From the NCBI GenBank assembly GCA_007120675.1, contig SKNE01000161.1:1-12168 (forward strand): a DNA stretch of 12,168 nt, written 5' to 3'. Positions within the stretch are counted from its first letter, which is position 1, and every line of letters begins with the position of its first letter. A model generated the notes under the pieces. The model saw only the letters and a list, made by a program, of their open reading frames with translations. It ran no database searches and was not told where the DNA came from. The position numbers were made by a program, and so were the translations under genes. The DNA is from Bacteroidales bacterium (GTDB lineage: Bacteria; Bacteroidota; Bacteroidia; Bacteroidales; UBA7960). Positions 7,201 to 12,168 of the stretch are shown one piece after another.

Positions 7201-8235
7201 AGGGGGTACCGCATCAGTTATACCGCCCCCACTACCCGAAGGTTTGAAGGGCACCTGAATGTGTCGGACGTGGAAGACCTCACCATGGTCAAAACTTCCG
7301 GTGGCACCCTGGGGTGGAACCTCCTGGGAAACCCTTTCGCCAGCGCCCTCCGCTGGAATGATCCCCACTGGGAACTGGAGCACGACATTGGTGGCGTGGC
7401 CAAGACCTGGGACAACCAGCAGAAGAGCTACAAGGATATCCTGGATGGGGAGGTGATCCCCGCAATGAACGGTTTCTTTGTCTACTACGCCGGCCAGGAT
7501 GAGGGTCCCAGGCAGTTTACCATCCCCTCAGCCTCGCGCACGCACGACCCCACGCCATGGTATAAAAAGGGGCGGGGACCGCTCTTTCGTCTTGCAGCAC
7601 GCGACATCACCGGCCATAGCAGCCAGGAGGTGATTCTACGCTTCTTGCCTGAAGCCACCGTGGGATTTGACCTGGCTTACGACGCCCTGTTTGTGGGCGG
7701 ATACGCCCCGGAATTTTACTTCATGGACGAAGGGCTGCGGTTCTCTACCCGAAGCCTGCCGGCCCTCTCTGAAGACCTCGCGCTGCAGCTGGGTTTTGTA
7801 AAAAACCCTTCCACGCTCTTCCAGCTTGAGCTCCTGGATGATGTACCCGGCTACCAGCTCTATGTTTACGACCAGGTGCTCTCGAAAGAACACGCCTTGT
7901 CTGCCGACAAGCCCTATGAGTTCACCTCTGCCGCCGGCGACCCGGAATACCGGTTTGACCTCCGTTTTGTTTCCGACGGACTGGATGCCACGGAGGCAGG
8001 GGAGTCCGATATGCTTACCATCTACGTGGCACAGGGGGTCCTGCACCTGCATCTTCGTGAAGAACAGCCGGGCAGCCGGCTGCAGCTATTCGACACCAGC
8101 GGCCGCAGTCTGATCGACCGCCGGGTGGGCAAGGGCCTGCATCACCAAAAGGTGCTGAACATTCCACCGGGCATCTACATCCTGCGCTTTACCAGCCACA
8201 AACACAGCCACCACCAAAGGCTCCTGCTGCCCTGA
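4261..8235 (+). CDS. Secreted Kelch-like/Ig-like protein with type IX secretion sorting domain
   Basis: The protein is about 1324 aa, numbered from the ATG at 4261. An in-frame GTG at 4228 would add 11 residues. I prefer the ATG because MVRILFLGACLVMLLLSS is a compact Sec signal peptide. In order the protein has: a carboxypeptidase-regulatory/Ig-like fold (about 30-105); a beta-propeller-like region (about 110-460) with recurring Kelch-type strands FYVYDPTDDTW, WYRYSVSSDSW, FWRYGLDSGQW, LMRYDISLDSW and LWRFTIPQD; an InlB-type bacterial repeat (about 466-538); and an Ig-like domain common in Bacteroidota surface proteins (about 539-652). A jelly-roll-like region (about 655-815), a strand-rich stretch and the surface-protein phrase GWNLLGNPFASALRW (about 1015-1030) follow. 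Residues 1251-1324 form a T9SS type A sorting domain with PPGIYILRF. It should be exported by Sec, cross the outer membrane by T9SS and be released or anchored. No catalytic motif is recognised; binding or adhesion is a guess. Confidence 0.87.
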   Translation: MVRILFLGACLVMLLLSSHAEGHTQGKPQNTLTVNVLAPGEEALEGAVLFVNDVHDSEQVTGHDGVVSFQLEAGTHLIYSYAAGYLDRILPILMEGEDKEIEITHQASLLWSTEPANAPIGIGEANGVRLAAAGGKLYLRVAYGGPAGGTQYGALHDFYVYDPTDDTWTQLPDAPYAGLYGITTAHGPTSGGTDAIYIMRGYPAGQRTWMARYNIDAAAWEPGLNHQIPWRYDLGNQYNGDGFQDYPRNGAVMVWDKDDHIYLFPGSAYSYEKYDWYRYSVSSDSWEDMDALPHRQGPGNAAVLVEAGAAGLDQDYIYVQFGLSPVGDYTAAEFWRYGLDSGQWENMADHAYGADDGSMLAWDGSNYIYHTPGAYVEQLWDRGQDQKRELMRYDISLDSWTEMEKTPYNRWGGWDDAGGIVLIGDQLYGMKGGSDVAWAEDEFVSGGGDIPSDKLWRFTIPQDTRNLTLLDAEGQGYTYPAPGVYTHPAGSQAELLAVPSGGWEFSGWLLDGTSYPGEASMSLPVTEDMTVQAVFMPETFILYASPPVLYNLNYPVGHGPSPAASFTLWGETLEPASGLITVSGTAHYEVSANGETFQEQVQLAYSDSSLEATPLFVRLKAGLDAGSYANESLLIEGGGDAIQVVVHGEVSSTGTPYSQDFSSFQNLATLPAGWSLDGHYEYRGDFGEGTGGGLRGNGVLGFQVTATPPNNHFTASLSLINDSGTPITDLLIAYRGRVARNVTGTPEWVVSVEGQEQEDLGYSTADGVDKHLVALVSDLLIGDGASFDISWYTTSEGTTGHRRQIGTTDIFVDKAIPVYADTDPASLPPHATIAIKDFVQLEEDLVVENLVITRENALHLMPGINLTVNGTIFNLNEGEEASAGLLLHSGPGGTASLIHHSHDTPATVERYIEGSTGNQTTGSGWNWHLISSPVENQVIDEDWLSGEQDEAYDFFFWDEQDQEWTDLDDEGGEVHFFIPGRGYRISYTAPTTRRFEGHLNVSDVEDLTMVKTSGGTLGWNLLGNPFASALRWNDPHWELEHDIGGVAKTWDNQQKSYKDILDGEVIPAMNGFFVYYAGQDEGPRQFTIPSASRTHDPTPWYKKGRGPLFRLAARDITGHSSQEVILRFLPEATVGFDLAYDALFVGGYAPEFYFMDEGLRFSTRSLPALSEDLALQLGFVKNPSTLFQLELLDDVPGYQLYVYDQVLSKEHALSADKPYEFTSAAGDPEYRFDLRFVSDGLDATEAGESDMLTIYVAQGVLHLHLREEQPGSRLQLFDTSGRSLIDRRVGKGLHHQKVLNIPPGIYILRFTSHKHSHHQRLLLP

Positions 8236-8343
8236 TCACCTCTTCCCGAATCGCTCTTCCAGTGCCTTGTCCCCGTAAGGGGTCATGCTACCCTGATCAC
8301 ATCTTCCCGAAGCGTTCCTCCAATGCCTTTTCCCGGTAAGAGA
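8222..8343. repeat. 61-bp imperfect tandem duplication at a convergent gene junction
   Basis: The unit at 8222-8282 is repeated at 8283-8343. I count 43 of 50 identical bases comparing 8230-8279 with 8291-8340. Both copies contain CCCTGATCAC. In the first copy its TGA (8233-8235) ends the T9SS gene, and in the second the opposite-strand TGA (8299-8297) ends the SRPBCC gene. TGATCA places stop codons back to back on the two strands, so the genes may once have abutted directly. Confidence 0.8.
8236..8280 (-). pseudogene. Relic copy of the SRPBCC C-terminal codons
   Basis: On the minus strand this reads PYGDKALEERFGKR and a stop. The functional SRPBCC gene ends SYREKALEERFGKM and a stop. Four of the seven base changes over the shared codons are synonymous (CTG/TTG, GAA/GAG, GAG/GAA, CGA/CGC), which suggests the copy may have been under coding selection for a time. 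No upstream part of a second gene remains, because the frame runs directly into the intact gene's 3' end. Confidence 0.5.
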
Positions 8344-8761
8344 ATATCTCCCGGAGCTTCCTTTTGATGATGATCGTGTTGGCCATGGCACCCAAAAAGC
8401 CCAGCGGCGGCCTGTAGCTTACGATGTCGCGCATGAGGACGCCCCCCTCGATGGCTTCCACATGGTGTTCGTGATGCCACAGGCTATAGGGGCCGACACG
8501 CTGCTCATCCACAAAATACTTCCTGTCGCGCACATGGGTGATCTCTGTGACCCAGGTGGTGGGGATGCCCAAAAGGGGGCGCACACGGTAACTGATGATC
8601 ATCCCCTCATACATCTTGTCCGGCAGATCACCCGAAGTGATCTCGAAGCCCATCTCACGGGGAGTGATCTTCTGCAAGTTGGCCGGAGACGAGATGAAGT
8701 CCCACACCTCACCCAGTGAAGCCGGAATGCGTTGCGCTGTCCTTAACTGATAGAATGCCAT
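8297..8761 (-). CDS. SRPBCC (START/Bet v 1-like) ligand-binding domain protein
   Basis: This is a 154-aa single-domain protein with the helix-grip pattern of SRPBCC proteins. The opening YQLRTAQRIPASLGEVWDFI (4-23) is the first strand plus the short helix pair. SSPANLQKITPREMGFEI (24-41) follows, then strands around MIISYRVRPLLGIPTTWVTEI (about 54-74) and DEQRVGPYSLWHHEHHVEA (about 85-103). The long C-terminal helix, about 125-154, ends in KALEERFGKM. Bacterial homologues are often labelled cell-division inhibitor or cyclase/dehydrase without evidence. The likely role is binding a hydrophobic ligand in the cytosol. The start at 8761 gives the family's usual N-terminus. It converges on the T9SS gene, from which it is separated by a tandem duplication carrying a relic of its own tail. 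I found no clear promoter in the 196-base divergent spacer. Confidence 0.9.
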   Translation of the reverse strand: MAFYQLRTAQRIPASLGEVWDFISSPANLQKITPREMGFEITSGDLPDKMYEGMIISYRVRPLLGIPTTWVTEITHVRDRKYFVDEQRVGPYSLWHHEHHVEAIEGGVLMRDIVSYRPPLGFLGAMANTIIIKRKLREIFSYREKALEERFGKM

Positions 8762-8913
8762 GGCTCATGTGTTTGTCGGGCGAAAACATTTCCGCCATCA
8801 GACAAACGCCCAGCCATGCCCCAAGGTTTAAAAATGAATCCGTTGGACTGCCATCAAGGCCGCTAAGCCGGACCAAAAAATAGCCGGGGCGGCCGTATTG
8901 ACAAGACATTGGT

Positions 8914-8921
8914 TATATTTG
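8914..8921 (+). promoter_or_regulatory. Candidate -7 box for the P-type ATPase gene
   Basis: TATATTTG is an exact TAnnTTTG match, 36 nt before the ATG at 8958, giving a leader of about 30 nt. The nearest upstream TTG (8898-8900) is only 13 nt away, shorter than the usual 17-23, so the -33 element is weak or absent. Confidence 0.5.
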
Positions 8922-8957
8922 CAGGACAGAGTGGGTCCCACGTAAAACCGATCATCC

Positions 8958-11645
8958 ATGAACGAAAAGAAAGAGCAAAAGAGCAGTCACTGGCACGCCA
9001 TGGAAGCCAGTGAGGTCACAAAAGCCTTTGAGGTGGACACCGGGAAGGGCCTCACGGTCGATGAGGCAAACAAACGCCTGGAAGACTACGGGCGGAACGA
9101 AATCCCCAAGGCGGCAGGCCGCACCTGGTGGCAGCGTCTGCTGGCACAGTTTCACAACGTGCTGATATACGTGCTGATCGGTGCGGCGGTGATAACAGCC
9201 CTGATGGACCATTGGATTGACACCTGGGTGATCCTGGCGGTGGTGATCGTGAACGCCCTCATCGGTTTTATCCAGGAGGGCAAGGCCGAACGGGCACTGG
9301 AAGGGATCCAGCAGATGTTGTCGCTGGAGGCCACGGTGATCCGGGACGGCAAGAAACAGACCATCGAGGCCGAAGAGCTGGTGCCGGGCGACATCGTCAT
9401 GCTAAAGTCGGGCGACAAGGTCCCGGCCGATCTGCGCCTGGTCAAATCCAAGGATTTGCGTGTGGAGGAATCACCCCTGACCGGCGAATCCACCAGTGTG
9501 GAGAAGGACACTGAAGCGGTGGAGAAAGACGCCATCATCGGCGACCGCTACTCCATGGCTTTTTCGGGCACAGTAGTCACTTATGGAAAGGCTACAGGGG
9601 TGGTGACCGCTACAGGTTCTGCCACCGAAATTGGCAAGATCAACCAGATGATGTCGGAGGTGGAGGAGATCACCACCCCCCTCCTGCAGAAGATCGAGAA
9701 GTTCGGCAAATTGCTCAGCCTGGTGATCCTGGGCATTGTCCTCCTGTTTTTTGCTTTTGGCTACTTCTTCCGTTCCGACGATTACTCCGTCGTGGAACTC
9801 TTCATGGCGGTGATAGGCCTGGTGGTGGCAGCCATTCCCGAAGGCCTGCCGGCCATCATGACCATTACCCTGGCCATCGGGGTGCAGCGCATGGCCGCCC
9901 GCAATGCCATCATCCGCCGCTTGCCATCCGTGGAGACACTGGGCTCGGTCAACGTGATCTGCTCCGATAAGACAGGCACCCTCACCCGCAACGAGATGAC
10001 GGCCAAATCGGTGATCACTGCCGATAAACACTTTACAATAGATGGGACGGGGTATAAGCCTGAGGGCGCCTTTAAGGTGGACGACAAGGAGGTGGATCCC
10101 AAAAAGGAGAAAGTCCTCTGGCAGCTGCTACAGGCTGCCCGTGCCTGCAACAATGCTGAGATCGGCCAGGATGAGGAAGGCGCCTGGACCCTGACCGGCG
10201 CACCCACCGAAGGGGCCATGCTGACCATGGCCCATAAGGCCGGACTGGGGGACTTCAAGCCCAAGCGCATCGACAGCATCCCCTTCGAATCGGACCACAA
10301 ATACATGGCTACCCTGAACGAGGTGGAGGATAAGCCGTTTATTTTCATGACCGGTGCGCCGGAGCGGGTGCTGGACATGTGCAGCAAACAATTGTCGGAT
10401 GACGGGGACGCTGACCTGGACAGGGATTTCTGGGAAGACCAGATGGAGGAGGCCGCCGCCCAGGGGCAGCGCCTGCTGGGCGTGGCCTTCAGCGAGGCTT
10501 CCAGTCAACGCACCGAGCTGAACAAGGAGGACTGTGAACACAACAAGGTGTTCCTTGGGGTGGTGGGCATCATCGATCCGCCCCGTGACGAAGCGGTGGA
10601 GGCCATCACTGAGTGCAAGGAGGCGGGTGTTAAGGTGAAGATGATCACAGGCGATCACATCATTACCGCCCGTGCCATCGGGAAGGAGATCGGCATCGGT
10701 GATGGCGACAAGGCGCTGTCGGGCAAAGAACTGGAGGAGATGAGCGACGAAAAGCTCAGGGAGGTGGTGGACGAATACGATGTGTATGCCCGCACCACAC
10801 CTGAACACAAGCTCCGCCTGGTGAAAGCCCTGCAGGCCAATAACCAGCTCTGTGCCATGACAGGCGACGGGGTCAATGACGCGCCCGCCCTGAAGAAGGC
10901 CAATATCGGCATCGCCATGGGGATCAAGGGAACGGAAGTATCCAAAGACGCTTCGGAGATGGTGCTGGCCGACGATAACTTCGCTTCCATCGTGCACGCC
11001 ATCGAGGAGGGGCGCACGGTATACGACAACATCCGCAAAGCACTGCTCTTCATCCTGCCCACCAATGGTGCGGAGTCGCTGGTACTCATGGCAGCCATCC
11101 TCCTGGGCATGGTGATGCCCATCACCCCACTGCAGATCCTGTGGGTCAACATGGTCACCGCCGTCACGCTGGCACTGGCCATCGCCTTTGAACCCATGGA
11201 AAGCAAGGTGATGGAAAGGCCGCCACGTGCACCTGACGAACCAATACTGGGCAAGCTGTTCCTGTGGCGGATCATCTTCGTGTCCTTCCTTATCGGCGGA
11301 CTGACCCTGGGGGTGTTCCACTACATGGCCGAGAGCATGGGCGTTGACAACGAAACCGCACGCACGGTAGCGGTGAACACCCTGGTGGCAGGGCAGTTGT
11401 TCTACCTGTTTAACTGCCGTCAGATCAAGGAGTCTGCCATAGGCAAGGGCTTTTTTGGCAACAAATACGCCTTCATGGCCGCAGGGGCGCTGGTGGTATT
11501 GCAAATGGCGTTTGTCTACGCCCCCTTCATGAATCTCTTCTTCGGAACCGCTCCCATCCAGGGATCATTCTGGTTGTACTCCCTGGCCGGCGGCCTCATC
11601 GTTTTTATCGTGGTGGAGCTGGAAAAACGCCTGTTTCACCGTTAA
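8958..11645 (+). CDS. P2-type (Ca2+-ATPase-like) cation-transporting P-type ATPase
   Basis: The 895-aa protein is complete and has every P-type ATPase block: an N-terminal cation-ATPase domain (about 11-65), M1-M2 (about 66-105), the actuator with TGES (175-178), M3-M4 with PEGLP (294-298), the phosphorylation site DKTGTLT with Asp337, the nucleotide domain (about 350-560), the hinge TGDGVNDAP (635-643), and M5-M10 (about 695-890). It uses ATP to move a cation across the inner membrane. Layout and M4 resemble SERCA/PacL pumps. Ion-site residues compared with SERCA: Glu in M4 (E295), Asn and Glu in M5 (N703, E706), and Asn and Thr in M6 (N731, T734) are kept, but the M6 Asp (SERCA D800) is Ala735. 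The nucleotide-site Lys of KGAPE is Thr465 (MTGAPE). The transported ion cannot be stated; Ca2+ is not assured. It is a single-gene unit converging with the histidine kinase gene. Confidence 0.96.
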   Translation: MNEKKEQKSSHWHAMEASEVTKAFEVDTGKGLTVDEANKRLEDYGRNEIPKAAGRTWWQRLLAQFHNVLIYVLIGAAVITALMDHWIDTWVILAVVIVNALIGFIQEGKAERALEGIQQMLSLEATVIRDGKKQTIEAEELVPGDIVMLKSGDKVPADLRLVKSKDLRVEESPLTGESTSVEKDTEAVEKDAIIGDRYSMAFSGTVVTYGKATGVVTATGSATEIGKINQMMSEVEEITTPLLQKIEKFGKLLSLVILGIVLLFFAFGYFFRSDDYSVVELFMAVIGLVVAAIPEGLPAIMTITLAIGVQRMAARNAIIRRLPSVETLGSVNVICSDKTGTLTRNEMTAKSVITADKHFTIDGTGYKPEGAFKVDDKEVDPKKEKVLWQLLQAARACNNAEIGQDEEGAWTLTGAPTEGAMLTMAHKAGLGDFKPKRIDSIPFESDHKYMATLNEVEDKPFIFMTGAPERVLDMCSKQLSDDGDADLDRDFWEDQMEEAAAQGQRLLGVAFSEASSQRTELNKEDCEHNKVFLGVVGIIDPPRDEAVEAITECKEAGVKVKMITGDHIITARAIGKEIGIGDGDKALSGKELEEMSDEKLREVVDEYDVYARTTPEHKLRLVKALQANNQLCAMTGDGVNDAPALKKANIGIAMGIKGTEVSKDASEMVLADDNFASIVHAIEEGRTVYDNIRKALLFILPTNGAESLVLMAAILLGMVMPITPLQILWVNMVTAVTLALAIAFEPMESKVMERPPRAPDEPILGKLFLWRIIFVSFLIGGLTLGVFHYMAESMGVDNETARTVAVNTLVAGQLFYLFNCRQIKESAIGKGFFGNKYAFMAAGALVVLQMAFVYAPFMNLFFGTAPIQGSFWLYSLAGGLIVFIVVELEKRLFHR

Positions 11646-11664
11646 GCAAGGGGAAGGGAGAATA

Positions 11665-11691
11665 CCGGGAAAGCGGACCGCTTCAACCCGG
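11665..11691 (+). terminator. Hairpin after the P-type ATPase gene, possible terminator without T-run
   Basis: CCGGG (11665-11669) pairs with CCCGG (11687-11691), and inside it AAGCGG (11671-11676) pairs with CCGCTT (11678-11683). It starts 20 nt after the stop codon. There is no T-tract, so termination here would be weak or factor-dependent. Confidence 0.35.
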
Positions 11692-11736
11692 GCCACCTAC
11701 CAGGCCCCTCCCGGGAGAGGACATGGCGCTTCCGGC

Positions 11737-11780
11737 TGCAGACCAGTCCCTCTCAGGGCTCAGACCAGCCCCTCTCAGGG
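11737..11780. repeat. 22-bp tandem repeat overlapping the histidine kinase stop codon
   Basis: Two units, 11737-11758 and 11759-11780, differ at three positions. Within each, CAGACCAG and then CCCTCTCAGGG are shared, the only difference there being one T/C. The second unit contains the minus-strand stop (11777-11775). A looser relative, ACCAGGCCCCTCCCGGG, lies at 11699-11715. The 22-bp period is not a multiple of three, so the array is not an extension of the coding frame. Confidence 0.7.
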
Positions 11781-12168
11781 ATGCAGCGCCGACCGGATCT
11801 TTTTCAGCAGATCATCGCGCCTGATGGGCTTGCCCAGGTAGTCGTCGCACCCCGCACTCATCGCCTTCTGGCGGTCCCCCTCAAGGGCGTGGGCCGTGAT
11901 GGCGATCACCGGAAGTCCCGGGCGCTCCCCTTTAATCAGGCGGGTAGCCTCCAGTCCGCCCATCACCGGCATCTTGATATCCATGAGCACCAGGTCAATG
12001 TCGGGCAGTTCGCGGACCTTCCGTACTGCCTGCTCCCCATTCTCCGCGTGAAGGATGCGATAAGCCAGGGGCTTGAGCAGGTTTTCCAGCAGCTCATAAT
12101 TGCTGACCTCGTCTTCAGCCACCAGAATAAGGGCGCTCTCCCCCTTGCTTTCACCTGGTTCAACGACA
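11775..12168 (-). CDS. Receiver domain, C-terminal part of a probable hybrid sensor histidine kinase (partial)
   Basis: The frame is open from the right edge to the stop at 11775 and gives 130 residues with no internal stop. The first 11 (VVEPGESKGES) read as a hydrophilic linker, and ALILVAEDEVSNYELLENLL then begins a receiver domain. Counting from 12167, the acidic pair is E18/D19, the phospho-acceptor is D63 in LVLMDIKMP, the switch Thr is T91 in AITAHA, and the conserved Lys is K113 in YLGKP. The protein ends just after the last receiver helix, so there is no DNA-binding output domain. AEDEVSNYELL is the wording typical of receivers fused behind Bacteroidota hybrid kinases, so the sensor and kinase parts are expected to the right of the window. 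A GTG at 12122 falls inside the first strand of the domain and cannot be the true start. A stand-alone CheY-like protein starting just outside the window is the alternative. Confidence 0.87.
   Translation of the reverse strand, partial: VVEPGESKGESALILVAEDEVSNYELLENLLKPLAYRILHAENGEQAVRKVRELPDIDLVLMDIKMPVMGGLEATRLIKGERPGLPVIAITAHALEGDRQKAMSAGCDDYLGKPIRRDDLLKKIRSALHP

Noticed and set aside
8898..8919. TTGACA followed by TATATT as a sigma70-like promoter of the E. coli type
   Set aside because: The spacing is 10 nt rather than about 17, and the other promoters in the window follow the Bacteroidota consensus.
10128..11504. 458-codon minus-strand open frame inside the P-type ATPase gene
   Set aside because: His/Gln-rich shadow of a highly conserved gene, with no domain or promoter.
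11775..12122. Stand-alone 115-aa response regulator starting at a GTG at 12122
   Set aside because: That start falls inside the first receiver strand (LILVAEDE), and the frame stays open through linker-like sequence to the window edge.

Overview
This window looks like chromosomal DNA from a member of the Bacteroidota, most likely an anaerobic or microaerophilic Bacteroidales/Marinilabiliales-type organism. Four things point there. Several promoters match the Bacteroidota consensus (TTG, about 19-20 nt, TAnnTTTG). Genes start on ATG with no obvious Shine-Dalgarno. There is a large secreted protein with a type IX secretion C-terminal sorting domain. A DUF2148 Fe-S protein, common in anaerobes, is also present. 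Coding DNA is GC-rich, while the promoter-bearing spacers are AT-rich. No species can be named from the sequence alone.

Layout, left to right. (1) 1-392, minus: ECF sigma factor, cut by the left edge. (2) 393-841: a 449-base spacer with a Bacteroidota-type promoter for the sigma gene, a perfect 10-bp inverted repeat, and a GC-rich tail of three 33-bp tandem repeats. (3) 842-1723, minus: MerR-family regulator with a CarH/LitR-type adenosylcobalamin-binding C-terminus. (4) 1892-2791, plus: DnaB-like RecA-fold ATPase lacking the DnaB N-terminal domain, followed by an intrinsic terminator. (5) 2858-3400, plus: DUF2148 ferredoxin-like protein. (6) 3452-3964, minus: thiol peroxidase (tpx). (7) 4261-8235, plus: about 1324-aa secreted Kelch/Ig-like protein with a T9SS sorting domain. 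(8) 8297-8761, minus: SRPBCC protein. (9) 8958-11645, plus: P2-type cation-transporting ATPase. (10) 11775-12168, minus: C-terminal receiver domain of what is probably a hybrid sensor histidine kinase, cut by the right edge.

The strongest functional link is at the left. A B12-sensing MerR regulator followed on the same strand by an ECF sigma factor is the arrangement of the LitR/LitS light-responsive carotenoid circuit known from Streptomyces, so carotenoid or other photo-stress genes may lie just outside the left edge. The other genes look like single-gene or two-gene units with no evident shared pathway.

I did not find a convincing wholly new system. The most unusual structures are non-coding or structural. 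There is a 14+5 bp stem inside the start of the DnaB-like gene. A 61-bp tandem duplication spans the convergent ends of the T9SS and SRPBCC genes. Short tandem repeats also overlap the stop codons of two other minus-strand genes.
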